Source: an uncultured Porticoccus sp.
GTDB taxonomy: Bacteria; Pseudomonadota; Gammaproteobacteria; Pseudomonadales; Porticoccaceae
Direction of reading: 5' to 3'
NCBI GenBank assembly: GCA_947259505.1
Contig: CAMYLT010000007.1
Coordinates: forward strand, 62,001 to 126,000
Length of the DNA stretch: 64,000 nucleotides
Part shown: positions 27,649-36,781 of the stretch, piece after piece
Layout of the letters: the number at the start of each line of letters is the position of its first letter
Position numbering within the stretch: position 1 is the first letter of the stretch
Position numbers and translations under genes: made by a program
The notes under the pieces: model-generated
What the model was told of the DNA's origin: nothing
Seen by the model: only the letters and a program-made list of their open reading frames with translations
The model's database searches: none

Positions 27649-29031
27649 ATGAAAATCATAATTATCGGTGCCGGACAAGTGGGCGGCACACTGGCAGAAC
27701 ACCTCGCCGGAGAAGCCAACGATATATCTGTCATCGATCTCGATGATCGACGCCTGAGAGAGCTTCAGGATCGCCTAGACATTCGCACCGTACAGGGGAT
27801 GGGCTCCCACCCGGATGTGCTGGTGCGTGCAGGCATTGAGGATGCCGACATGTTGGTGGCAGTCACCAACAGTGACGAAATCAATATGGCCGCCTGCCAG
27901 GTGGCCTATACCCTGTTCCGTACCCCCACCAAAATCGCCCGCATTCGCAGCCGAGCCTACACCGCAGGCAACATGGCGGAACGCCTGTTCAATGAGACCA
28001 ACTTCCCGGTGGACTTTCTGATTACCCCGGAGCAGGTGGTCACCGATTATATCTACCGACTGGTGGAACAACCCGGCGCCTTGCAGGTACTGGACTTTGC
28101 CAATGGCCTGGCGCAACTGGTGGCGGTGCGCGCCATCAAGGGTGGCCCCTTGGTGGGCAGAGAAATACGTTTTCTGAAACAGCACATGCCCAATGTAGAT
28201 GCACGAGTTGCTGCTATTTTCCGCCGCGACCGCCCCATTTTTCCGGAGGGCAATACCGTCATTGAAGAAGACGATGAAGTGTTTTTCATCGCCGCCAAGA
28301 AAAATATCCGCAAAGTGATGGGCGAACTGCGCCATCTGGAAAAACCCTATCACCGGCTGGTGATCGCCGGTGGCGGCAACATTGGCTACCGCCTAGCCCA
28401 TGCCCTGGAAGGGCGTTACAACATCAAGATCATCGAGCACAACCTGGAGCGCTGTCAGTACATCTCCGAACATCTCAACAAAACTGTGGTGTTGAACGGT
28501 TCCGCCACGGACCAGGACCTGCTGCAGGAAGAGAACATCGAAAAGACCGATGTGTTTCTAGCGCTCACCAACGATGACGAGGTCAACATCATGGCTTCAC
28601 TGCTGGCCAAGCGTCTGGGGGCAGGCAAGGTGATGACGCTGATTAACAACCCGGTCTACGCGGACTTGGTGCAGGGCGGAGAAATCGATATCGCCATTTC
28701 GCCCCAACAGGCCACCACCAGCACACTGCTAAGCCATGTCAGGCGTGGCGACACTGTGAGCGCTCACTCTCTACGCCGAGGCGCAGCGGAAGCCATGGAG
28801 ATTATTGTTCATGGCGACAGCAAAACCTCCAAGGTGGTCAATCGCGCCATTGAGGAGATCAAATCACCGCCCGGCGTCACACTGGCAGCATTGGTGCGCG
28901 GCGAAGAGGTGTTGATTGCTCACCACGACACGGTGGTCGAGAATAATGATCACGCCATTGTGTTCGTGGTAGACAAACGCCGCACCCGGGAAGTAGAAAA
29001 ACTGTTTTCCGTCGGCTTTACTTTTTTCTGA
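27649..29031 (+). CDS. trkA: Trk potassium uptake regulator TrkA
   Basis: Peripheral NAD-binding subunit that gates the TrkH channel. The 460-aa protein consists of two RCK units, each with a Rossmann fold: MKIIIIGAGQVGGTLAEHL and, near residue 235, LVIAGGGNIGYRLAHAL. Each is followed by a TrkA-C domain. ATG at 27649 starts exactly at the first Rossmann strand. trkH follows 21 bases later. Confidence 0.96.
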   Translation: MKIIIIGAGQVGGTLAEHLAGEANDISVIDLDDRRLRELQDRLDIRTVQGMGSHPDVLVRAGIEDADMLVAVTNSDEINMAACQVAYTLFRTPTKIARIRSRAYTAGNMAERLFNETNFPVDFLITPEQVVTDYIYRLVEQPGALQVLDFANGLAQLVAVRAIKGGPLVGREIRFLKQHMPNVDARVAAIFRRDRPIFPEGNTVIEEDDEVFFIAAKKNIRKVMGELRHLEKPYHRLVIAGGGNIGYRLAHALEGRYNIKIIEHNLERCQYISEHLNKTVVLNGSATDQDLLQEENIEKTDVFLALTNDDEVNIMASLLAKRLGAGKVMTLINNPVYADLVQGGEIDIAISPQQATTSTLLSHVRRGDTVSAHSLRRGAAEAMEIIVHGDSKTSKVVNRAIEEIKSPPGVTLAALVRGEEVLIAHHDTVVENNDHAIVFVVDKRRTREVEKLFSVGFTFF

Positions 29032-29052
29032 TCTGGCACAGGCTTATTGCCA

Positions 29053-30504
29053 ATGCATTACCCCGTTATTTTAAAAGTGCTTGGACTACTGTTGATGGTC
29101 TTCAGCCTGACGCTATTGACCCCCGTCCTTGTTGCCAGCCTTTATCAAGAAAACACCCATGAAGCCTTTTTCTTCTCGTTTGCCATTACCTTTTCCATTG
29201 GCATGCTCATGTGGCTGCCATACAGCAGAGAAAAGGGCGAGCTGCGCACCAGGGATGGCTTCTTCATCACCGTCATGTTCTGGGTTGAGCTGGGGCTGGT
29301 CGGTGCCATTCCCTTCGTTCTCACGGATGCCGTGCACCTGTCATTTACCGATGCGGTTTTTGAATCGATCTCCGGCCTCACCACCACCGGTGCCACAGTT
29401 ATTACCGGTTTAGATGACCTACCCAAGTCGCTGCTTTATTACCGCCAGCAACTTCAGTGGCTGGGGGGAATCGGTATTGTCGTTATCGCCGTCGCCATCA
29501 TGCCCATGCTCGGTGTTGGCGGCATGCAGCTGTACCGGGCCGAAACCCCCGGCCCCATCAAAGACAATAAGTTAACCCCGAGAATCACGGAGACAGCTAA
29601 GGCGCTCTTTTTTATATATGTCGCTCTCACAGCGGCCTGCATGCTGGCCTATTGGTTTGCGGGAATGAGTGCTTTTGATGCCTTGGCCCACAGTTTTTCT
29701 ACCGTGGCCATCGGGGGGTTCTCAACCCACGACAGCAGCATGGGATTTTTTTACGACAACAAGGCCATTATCAGCATCTGTACGTTCTTTATGGTCGCCT
29801 CCGGACTCAACTTTGGGCTGCATTACTACGGGTGGGTGAGAAAGTCCCTGTCCCAATACTGGCGCAACCCCGAAGCTAGAATGTACCTGCTCATGTTATT
29901 GGCCGGCTGCTTGGTAGTCTCACCCTATCTGTTCTTTACAAACACATATCAAGAAACAGATTCGTTCTTTCACGGTATATTCCAGCTGGTGTCCATCATG
30001 ACAACAACTGGATTTGCTACCACCAATTTCAGCAGCTGGCCTACCTTCCTCCCTTTTCTACTCCTTTTCTTATCATTTTTTGGCGCCTGTGCCGGCTCCA
30101 CCGGTGGAGGCATCAAAGTGGGTCGCATGCTGATCCTGGCCAAGCAGGGATTTCGCGAAATTCACCGCCTGATTCACCCCAGTGGGGTATTCCATATCAA
30201 GGTTCGAAACCGCAATGTACCCGAACGAATTGCAGATGCGATTTGGGCATTTTTTGGTGCCTATTTGGCCGTCTACTATTTAATGGTGCTACTGCTGTTG
30301 GCCTCAGGGCTGGATTACGTCACAGCATGGTCGGCAACTGCCGCCGCTCTCAACAACCTCGGCCCGGGGCTCGGCGACGTTGCCCTTCACTACGGGGACA
30401 TCAATAATTTTTCAAAATGGATTCTCTGTTTCGGCATGTTGCTAGGGCGTCTTGAAATTTTCACGCTACTGGTTCTGCTTAACCCCATGTTCTGGCGACG
30501 TTGA
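29053..30504 (+). CDS. trkH: Trk potassium transporter TrkH
   Basis: Channel-like K+ uptake subunit, 483 aa, with four repeated M1-P-M2 units. Selectivity-filter-like segments are SGLTTTGATVI, SFSTVAIGGFSTHD, SIMTTTGFATT and AALNNLGPGLG. The segment GACAGSTGGGIKVGR is the intramembrane loop region. It forms an operon with trkA. Confidence 0.95.
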   Translation: MHYPVILKVLGLLLMVFSLTLLTPVLVASLYQENTHEAFFFSFAITFSIGMLMWLPYSREKGELRTRDGFFITVMFWVELGLVGAIPFVLTDAVHLSFTDAVFESISGLTTTGATVITGLDDLPKSLLYYRQQLQWLGGIGIVVIAVAIMPMLGVGGMQLYRAETPGPIKDNKLTPRITETAKALFFIYVALTAACMLAYWFAGMSAFDALAHSFSTVAIGGFSTHDSSMGFFYDNKAIISICTFFMVASGLNFGLHYYGWVRKSLSQYWRNPEARMYLLMLLAGCLVVSPYLFFTNTYQETDSFFHGIFQLVSIMTTTGFATTNFSSWPTFLPFLLLFLSFFGACAGSTGGGIKVGRMLILAKQGFREIHRLIHPSGVFHIKVRNRNVPERIADAIWAFFGAYLAVYYLMVLLLLASGLDYVTAWSATAAALNNLGPGLGDVALHYGDINNFSKWILCFGMLLGRLEIFTLLVLLNPMFWRR

Positions 30505-30615
30505 AGACGGACAGCAAAATGGGGACCCAACGATGTTGCGCCGAACCATTCGCCAATCCCCTTCCATGCGTTGAAAATGGTTACTGTCACAAATGCTGAT
30601 AGGTTTTTCTCTACT

Positions 30616-30930
30616 ATGTCATTAACCGACAACCTCGAAACCATGCTTGCCCAGGGAAAGGATTCGGCAATGCTCCGCTTCGGCCTGGGGAGTGCGTATT
30701 TCAATGAAAAGCGTTATGAACAGGCTATCCCACACTTGCAACAATGCCTGGCACTTGATCCCAGCTATTCAGCCGCCTATAAATTACTCGGCCGAGCCCT
30801 GATGAAGCAGGGCCAAGTTGCCCAGGCCCAGCAGATTTTTACCACTGGACTCGAGAAAGCCATCCTGGCCGGTGACAAGCAGACTGAACGAGAGATCTCC
30901 GTCTTTTTGAGAAAACTGCCCCAAGGCTGA
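30616..30930 (+). CDS. Small TPR-repeat protein
   Basis: A 104-aa protein with about two and a half tetratricopeptide repeats: LRFGLGSAYFNEKRYEQAIPHLQQCLALDP and SAAYKLLGRALMKQGQVAQAQQIFTTGLEKA. TPR units mediate protein-protein contact. ATG at 30616 (MSLTDNLETMLAQ) is chosen; a longer frame from 30571 is possible. It lies 36 bases before the rimB-like gene on the same strand, so it could be a partner in the Rim pathway, but that is only positional. Confidence 0.72.
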   Translation: MSLTDNLETMLAQGKDSAMLRFGLGSAYFNEKRYEQAIPHLQQCLALDPSYSAAYKLLGRALMKQGQVAQAQQIFTTGLEKAILAGDKQTEREISVFLRKLPQG

Positions 30931-30966
30931 TGACTGTCCATTGCTGGATTCAATTGAGGACATAGA

Positions 30967-31392
30967 ATGCCGATGCTAATTGGCTGGCGTGAATGGCTGG
31001 CTCTACCCAACCTGGGTATTGCCCGAATCAAGGCCAAGGTAGATACTGGCGCCCGCACCTCTTGCCTGCATGCCCATCATCTGGAGCGCTTCACGGAACA
31101 GGGGACACCTTGGGTAAGAATCTGGGTCCACCCCCTGCAGAAAACCACACAGAGTATCTGTTGTGCGGCACCCATCGTAGATGAACGAGTTGTCACCGAT
31201 TCTGGTGGCCACCAGGAGCGACGCCTTGTCATTCAGACCCCTGTATCCATCGGGGGGGAATCCTGGCCCATAGAAATGACCCTGACTAACAGGGATACCA
31301 TGAAATTCAGGATGTTGTTGGGTCGCACGGCAATTGCTGGTCGTTGTGCTGTCGATCCGGGCAAATCCTTTATATACGGAAAACTTAGATGA
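30967..31392 (+). CDS. RimB-like retropepsin-fold protein (RimK-associated)
   Basis: A 141-aa protein of the family annotated as ATP-dependent zinc protease / RimK-associated aspartic protease. The aspartic-protease signature is [13 protein letters not shown] with Asp 26, and MLLGRTAI matches the second conserved block. In Pseudomonas the rimB product is genetically linked to RimK-mediated glutamylation of ribosomal protein S6. It overlaps rimK by four bases (ATGA), so the two are translated together. Confidence 0.85.
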   Translation: MPMLIGWREWLALPNLGIARIKAKVDTGARTSCLHAHHLERFTEQGTPWVRIWVHPLQKTTQSICCAAPIVDERVVTDSGGHQERRLVIQTPVSIGGESWPIEMTLTNRDTMKFRMLLGRTAIAGRCAVDPGKSFIYGKLR

Positions 31393-32294
31393 GAATTGCC
31401 CTCCTGTCGCGCAATCCGGATCTGTACTCTACCCGTCGGCTCAAGGAAGCCGCCCTGGAGAGAGGCCACGAGGTCAGGATCATTGATGTGCTGAGATGCT
31501 ATATGGACATCAACATCCAGAACCCCAGCATCCACGTCAAAGGGGTTGAACTGCCGCCCTTCGATGTCGTGATTCCACGTATTGGCGCTTCGGTGACAAC
31601 CTACGGAACTGCTGTGTTGAGGCAGTTTGAAATGATGGGCGTCTACCCGCTAAACGAATCCGTTGCGATCACCCGCTCCCGGGATAAGCTCCGCTCCCTG
31701 CAATTACTTTCGCGCAAAGGCATCGGTCTGCCTGTAACCGGTTATGCCAACAAGCCCAGCGACATTCCCGACCTGATCGATATGGTGGGGGGGCCACCAC
31801 TGGTAGTTAAACTGCTGGAGGGAACCCAGGGCATAGGAGTGGTATTGGCTGAAACCCGCAAAGCAGCAGAGAGTGTCATTGAAGCTTTTATGGGCCTCAA
31901 AGCCGACATTATGGTACAAGAATACATTGGTGAGTCCGGCGGCGCAGACATCCGTTGTTTCGTGATCGGTGACAAGGTGGTCGCCGCCATGCAACGGCAG
32001 GCAGCGCCAGGGGAATTTCGTTCGAACCTGCACCGCGGTGGTACGGCATCGCTAGTGCGGCTGTCACCCGCTGAGCGGGCCACCGCTCTCCGAGCAGCTA
32101 AAACCATGGGGCTGAACGTAGCCGGGGTGGATATTCTTCGCTCTAACCACGGACCGCTGGTGATGGAGGTAAACTCATCGCCAGGACTAGAGGGCATTGA
32201 AGCCGCCACCGGCAAGGATGTGGCCGGCGCTATCATCGGCTTCATGGAGAAAAATGCCCGTCAATCCAGAACACAAACTCGCGGCAGAGGATAA
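31389..32294 (+). CDS. rimK: Ribosomal protein S6--L-glutamate ligase RimK
   Basis: ATP-grasp ligase that adds glutamates to the C-terminus of ribosomal protein S6. At 301 aa it is typical for RimK. Features: the N-terminal domain [18 protein letters not shown], the ATP-binding [46 protein letters not shown] and the metal site [14 protein letters not shown]. It is flanked by the rimB-like gene and an aspartoacylase-like hydrolase. Confidence 0.95.
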   Translation: MRIALLSRNPDLYSTRRLKEAALERGHEVRIIDVLRCYMDINIQNPSIHVKGVELPPFDVVIPRIGASVTTYGTAVLRQFEMMGVYPLNESVAITRSRDKLRSLQLLSRKGIGLPVTGYANKPSDIPDLIDMVGGPPLVVKLLEGTQGIGVVLAETRKAAESVIEAFMGLKADIMVQEYIGESGGADIRCFVIGDKVVAAMQRQAAPGEFRSNLHRGGTASLVRLSPAERATALRAAKTMGLNVAGVDILRSNHGPLVMEVNSSPGLEGIEAATGKDVAGAIIGFMEKNARQSRTQTRGRG

Positions 32295-32298
32295 CAAT

Positions 32299-33348
32299 AT
32301 GAGCAGGGAACCCTTCAAACTGGCCGGCACATCGGTCAACCCTGGGGAAACCCGACTCATCTCTATTCCCGCCGCCAGGCTTTATACAGACACCCCGGTA
32401 GACTTACCCGTTGAGATCATTCACAGCCGCCGCCCTGGGCCAGTATTGTTGGTGTGCGCTGCCATCCATGGGGATGAAATCAATGGTATAGAAATCTGCC
32501 GCCGTATTGTTGGCAAACGCTTACTTCAACGACTGAAAGGCACATTACTAATTGTCCCCATCGTGAATATGTTCGGGTTTTTGCAGCAATCACGCTACCT
32601 CCCCGACCGGCGCGATCTCAATCGCTGTTTTCCCGGCTCACCCCGCGGCCCGTTAGGTAACCGGTTAGCACATCTCATACACACCGAACTGCTCAATCAG
32701 TGTACCCACGTCATCGACCTCCACACCGGCGCCATTCACCGCAAGAACCTGCCTCAGGTGCGCGGCGATCTGGATGACCCGGTGGCCCTGGGCATGGCCG
32801 AAGCGTTTGGCACACCGGTAATTATGGATGCCAAGGTGCGTGATGGATCATTGCGTGCCGCGGCCAGCGAATTGGGTATTCCCGCCATTCTCTACGAGGC
32901 AGGTGAAGCACTTCGTTTTGACGAATCGTCCATACGTGCAGGGTTGCGGGGTATTCTCGCGGTAATGCGCCATCTCGGCATGCTGGCCCCGTCCAAGTCA
33001 AACAATACCCCACGCAAGTTGGTACCCGTCAAAGCCAGTCGCAGTTACTGGCTGCGTGCTGAACGAGACGGCATCGTCATCACCAAAATCAAATTGGGCC
33101 AACGCGTAAAGGAAGGGCAGTTGCTTGCTAACCTGGCCTCTCCCTTTGGGGGTCCTGAAAAACCACTTAAATCCCGCAGCGACGGCATCGTTATCGCTGC
33201 CTCACAAATCCCGCTGGTCAATGAAGGGGAGGCGCTCTTCCATATCGCCGAGTTCAGCACCCTGCGTAAGGCCTCAGACAGTGTCGAGGCCTTTCAGGAG
33301 CACTTTGAGAATGAGACGGAACAAGAAAACTTCAAGGAACCCCTCTGA
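32299..33348 (+). CDS. Succinylglutamate desuccinylase/aspartoacylase family hydrolase
   Basis: A 349-aa zinc carboxypeptidase-like (M14-type) protein. The metal ligands are visible as AAIHGDEINGIE (HxxE) and the His of VIDLHTGAIHRKN; Arg residues in LPDRRDLNRCFPG match the substrate site. The C-terminal 90 residues (WLRAERDGIVITKIKLGQRVKEGQLLANL...) resemble a biotinyl/lipoyl-type barrel. ATG at 32299 has AGAGGA upstream and lies 4 bases after the rimK stop. Operon placement suggests a link to glutamate-tail metabolism, which is inference only. Confidence 0.87.
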   Translation: MSREPFKLAGTSVNPGETRLISIPAARLYTDTPVDLPVEIIHSRRPGPVLLVCAAIHGDEINGIEICRRIVGKRLLQRLKGTLLIVPIVNMFGFLQQSRYLPDRRDLNRCFPGSPRGPLGNRLAHLIHTELLNQCTHVIDLHTGAIHRKNLPQVRGDLDDPVALGMAEAFGTPVIMDAKVRDGSLRAAASELGIPAILYEAGEALRFDESSIRAGLRGILAVMRHLGMLAPSKSNNTPRKLVPVKASRSYWLRAERDGIVITKIKLGQRVKEGQLLANLASPFGGPEKPLKSRSDGIVIAASQIPLVNEGEALFHIAEFSTLRKASDSVEAFQEHFENETEQENFKEPL

Positions 33349-33372
33349 CCGCAGCACCTTATTCAGAAGGCT

Positions 33373-34473
33373 CTATTTCAGTTCCCTTGCCCGATAATAG
33401 GCTTCTTCCGAAATCTTGTGATACTGCATTGCCTGTAGCTTGAATGCGTTTTGCGAGTCATAGACTTTCTTGAATTGAGAATCGCTGGCAGCCAGCTCCT
33501 CAAGTACCTGATCCGTTACCCGGTTCAACTCAGCCAGTACTTCATCCGGTAGCTGGCGCAACTCCACACCATGGGTATTAACCAGCTCATTAAGGGCGGC
33601 GTTGTTGCGAGCGGTGTAATCGTCCAGCATATCCTGGTTCACTGCTCGCGCAGCCCCTTCCACGATGGCCTGTAAATCTGCAGGCAAGGATTCATAAGCC
33701 TGCTTATTGACGATCAGTTCCAGGGTCGGACCCGGCTCGTGCCAACCGGGATAGTAATAATATTTGGCCACTTGGTGGAAGCCGAAGGCCAGGTCATTGT
33801 ACGGGCCAACCCATTCGGTGGCATCAATCACACCCGTCTGCATAGAGGTGTACAGCTCACCTCCCGGAATGTTCACCGCCTCAACACCGACCCGGCTCAT
33901 CACTTCTCCGCCGAGTCCTGGAATACGCATTTTCAGGCCCTTCAGGTCAGCCAGCGAGTTGATTTCACGATTGAACCAACCCGCCATCTGCACCCCGGTA
34001 TTCCCAGCAGCCAGGGGTACCAGGTTGAAAGGCTCATACAGTTCTTGCCATAGCGCCATGCCGCCGCCGTAATGTAGCCAGGAATTCATTTCCTGGGCAT
34101 TGAGGCCGAAAGGTATGGTGGTAAAAAGTGCCGAGGTCGGGGTTTTTCCTTTCCAGTAATAGCCTGCACTGTGCCCCATTTCAGCCGTTCCCTGTGAAAC
34201 AGCATCGAAGACTTCCAGCGCCGGCACTAGCTGACCCGCTCCGAAGACCTTGACCTGCAAGCGCCCACCGCTCATCTTCTCAGCCATCACCGCGAAGTTT
34301 TCCGCCGCCATCCCGAGGCCGGGGAAATTTTTCGGCCACGTAGTCACCATCTTCCACTTGTAGACTTTCTCGGGCGCGGCCTGTTCGGCCGTGGCAGTGG
34401 AAACGTCACTGCCCCCGCCACATCCGGCTAGCAATAGACCTGTCAGCGCGATTATCAGTATGTTTGTTTTCAT
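33373..34473 (-). CDS. TRAP transporter substrate-binding lipoprotein (DctP family)
   Basis: A 366-aa periplasmic binding protein with a lipoprotein signal (MKTNILIIALTGLLLAGCGGG, acylated Cys 19). It has the TRAP signature region KMVTTWPKNFPGLGMAAENF, and TAEMGHSAGYYWKGK plus GNTGVQMAGWFNREI resemble the 2-oxoacid-type subgroup. No TRAP membrane subunits lie nearby, so the binding protein is an orphan in this window. ATG at 34473 has SD AAGGGAAA. Substrate unknown. Confidence 0.88.
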   Translation of the reverse strand: MKTNILIIALTGLLLAGCGGGSDVSTATAEQAAPEKVYKWKMVTTWPKNFPGLGMAAENFAVMAEKMSGGRLQVKVFGAGQLVPALEVFDAVSQGTAEMGHSAGYYWKGKTPTSALFTTIPFGLNAQEMNSWLHYGGGMALWQELYEPFNLVPLAAGNTGVQMAGWFNREINSLADLKGLKMRIPGLGGEVMSRVGVEAVNIPGGELYTSMQTGVIDATEWVGPYNDLAFGFHQVAKYYYYPGWHEPGPTLELIVNKQAYESLPADLQAIVEGAARAVNQDMLDDYTARNNAALNELVNTHGVELRQLPDEVLAELNRVTDQVLEELAASDSQFKKVYDSQNAFKLQAMQYHKISEEAYYRARELK

Positions 34474-34490
34474 GTTATTTCCCTTGACCA

Positions 34491-36659
34491 TCAACACAGC
34501 GGCGTCAGTTTGGCATAGGAGAGCACCAGCCACTTGCTGCCCTCTCGATCGAAATTCACCTGCACTCGTGCATGGGCGCCATTGCCTTCGAAGTTTAACA
34601 CCACGCCCTCACCAAAGATGTGGTGTGACACCCGCTGCCCCAGTGTCAGGCCGGTATCCTCTCCACTATCACTCAGCCTGATACCCGGTTTTTGTGCATA
34701 GCTGGTGGGTCGCTGGATCTGCGTCCGCAGCCGCACTTCTTCAACCAGTGCTGCGGGAATATCCCTCACAAAACGGGACACCGAGTTATAACTCTCGGAA
34801 CCATACTGCTGGCGGGATTCGGCAAAGGTCAGGTAGAGTTTCTGCATGGCTCGGGTGATGCCCACGTAAGCCAGCCGCCGCTCCTCCTCCAACCGCCCCG
34901 GCTCTTCTGCCGACATACGGTGAGGAAACAGGTTTTCCTCCATACCAGCCAAAATAACCAGTGGAAATTCGAGCCCCTTGGCGGAGTGCAGCGTCATCAA
35001 TTGCACCGCATCCTCTCCGACATCAGCTTGTCGATCACCGGCATCGAGCGTGGCCTGGTCGAGGAATTGGGGTAGGGGAGGCAGGGTTTTGTCCTCTGGC
35101 TCGTAGGCACGGCAAGCCGTTACCAGCTCCTGGAGATTTTCTACTCGCGATTCGCCGCGCTCACCTTTTTCGCGGCGATGAAAATCGATCAGGCCGCTCA
35201 CCTCTATAACGTGGTCAACCAGTTCATGCAGAGGCAGACCTTCCGCCTGCTGATCCAGTTGGTCAATCGTAGCTAAAAATCCCGCTACAGCATTGTTGGC
35301 CCGTCCGGAAAGCAGGCCGCAGTCCAGGGCTTTTTGTGATGCACGCCAGAGCGACATGCCCTCATCCCTGGCCAGCTCACGCAGTCCCTGTACGGTTTTA
35401 TCACCAATGCCGCGAGTTGGGGTATTAACGACGCGCTCGAAAGCCGCATCGTCATTGCGACTCACCAGCATACGCAGGTAGGCGAGGGCGTTGCGAATCT
35501 CCTGTCGCTCATAAAATTTTTGACCGCCATAAATACGGTAGGCAATACCGGCCCTCAGCAGCGCCTCTTCAAGGACTCGGGACTGGGCGTTGGAACGGTA
35601 CAGTACCGCCGACTCTTCCCGCAGGTTGCCCTGGGCAGACCATTCGCGCAAACGCTCAGCGATAAAGCGCGCTTCATCGTGTTCGTTGAAGGCGGCATAA
35701 AGCGAAATGGGTTCGCCTTCAGCGCCCTCGGTCCAGAGATTCTTGCCCAAACGATCTGCGTTGCGGGCAATTACTGCATTAGCAGCTTCGAGAATATTTT
35801 TGCTAGAGCGGTAATTCTGTTCCAGTCGCACGGTATGCGCATCAGGGTAGTCTCTCGAAAAATTGAGAATATTCTCTACCTTAGCGCCACGCCAACCATA
35901 GATGGACTGGTCATCATCACCTACGGCTGTAACTGGCAATTGGTCTCCCGCCAACATCCTCAGCCAGGCATACTGGATAGCGTTGGTATCCTGAAATTCG
36001 TCTACCAGTACATGACGAAAACGCTGCTGGTAATGTTGTAGCAGCTCCGGCTGGTGCAGCCAGAGTTCATGGGCGCGCAGCAACAGTTCACCGAAATCTA
36101 CTAGGCCGCCGCGTTCACAAGCCTCTTCGTAGGCGGTGTAAATCTGTTGCATCGTACGCTGATAGGGGTCCTGGGCAGGTTGCAGATGCTTCGCCCGCAA
36201 CCCCTCATCTTTTTGTGCGTTGATAAATCCTTGAGCCTGACGATAGGGCCAACGACTGTCATCAATCCCAATGCTCTGGTAAACACGCTTGACCAGTCGC
36301 AACTGGTCATCACCATCCAAGATTTGAAAATTCTCCGGCAAACCGGCCTGCTTCCAGTGCATCTTCAACAGACGGTGGGCTAACCCGTGGAATGTCCCCA
36401 CCCACATGCCCTGACCAGAAAAACCCAGCAGTTCTTCGATGCGGCCACGCATTTCACGGGCGGCCTTGTTAGTGAAGGTCACCGCCATCAGGCTATATGG
36501 CGACAGCTGTTCCACCTGGATCAGCCAGGCGATACGGTGAACCAGTACGCGGGTCTTGCCGCTGCCGGCACCAGCCAGCACCAGCAGATGCCTGGCCTTA
36601 CTGGAGACGGCGTCGCGCTGAGCGGAGTTTAAGGGGTCGAGTATTGAGGTTACATCCAT
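34491..36659 (-). CDS. uvrD: DNA helicase II UvrD
   Basis: 3'-5' superfamily 1A helicase for nucleotide excision and mismatch repair, 722 aa. Motifs in order: Q motif NSAQRDAVSS, Walker A AGAGSGKT (29-36), Ib-type VGTFHGLAHRLL, Walker B VDEFQDTN, motif III GDDDQSIYGWRGA, motif IV VRLEQNYRSS, motif V LMTLHSAKGLEFP and motif VI EERRLAYVGITRAM. The C-terminus ends in a Tudor-like domain (GQRVSHHIFGEGVVLNFEG) that in UvrD contacts RNA polymerase. Confidence 0.96.
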   Translation of the reverse strand: MDVTSILDPLNSAQRDAVSSKARHLLVLAGAGSGKTRVLVHRIAWLIQVEQLSPYSLMAVTFTNKAAREMRGRIEELLGFSGQGMWVGTFHGLAHRLLKMHWKQAGLPENFQILDGDDQLRLVKRVYQSIGIDDSRWPYRQAQGFINAQKDEGLRAKHLQPAQDPYQRTMQQIYTAYEEACERGGLVDFGELLLRAHELWLHQPELLQHYQQRFRHVLVDEFQDTNAIQYAWLRMLAGDQLPVTAVGDDDQSIYGWRGAKVENILNFSRDYPDAHTVRLEQNYRSSKNILEAANAVIARNADRLGKNLWTEGAEGEPISLYAAFNEHDEARFIAERLREWSAQGNLREESAVLYRSNAQSRVLEEALLRAGIAYRIYGGQKFYERQEIRNALAYLRMLVSRNDDAAFERVVNTPTRGIGDKTVQGLRELARDEGMSLWRASQKALDCGLLSGRANNAVAGFLATIDQLDQQAEGLPLHELVDHVIEVSGLIDFHRREKGERGESRVENLQELVTACRAYEPEDKTLPPLPQFLDQATLDAGDRQADVGEDAVQLMTLHSAKGLEFPLVILAGMEENLFPHRMSAEEPGRLEEERRLAYVGITRAMQKLYLTFAESRQQYGSESYNSVSRFVRDIPAALVEEVRLRTQIQRPTSYAQKPGIRLSDSGEDTGLTLGQRVSHHIFGEGVVLNFEGNGAHARVQVNFDREGSKWLVLSYAKLTPLC

Positions 36660-36737
36660 GGCCCGGGATTCTACCAGATGCCCAGGCCAGTGGGGTCAAT
36701 GGGTTCTGGATCAGTCACTACAAGAATTACAATTTTC

Positions 36738-36752
36738 TGTAAATTATTTACA
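36738..36752. promoter_or_regulatory. Palindromic operator upstream of hexR-like gene
   Basis: TGTAAAT-T-ATTTACA is a perfect 7-bp inverted repeat around one base, 29 bases before the start codon. HexR operators in gammaproteobacteria have the form TGTA(A/G)T...ATTACA, so this may be an autoregulatory site. A second inverted pair TTACA...TGTAA (36728-36742) overlaps it. Confidence 0.55.
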
Positions 36753-36781
36753 ATAGGCGCTTATTCATACAGGGCTATGCC

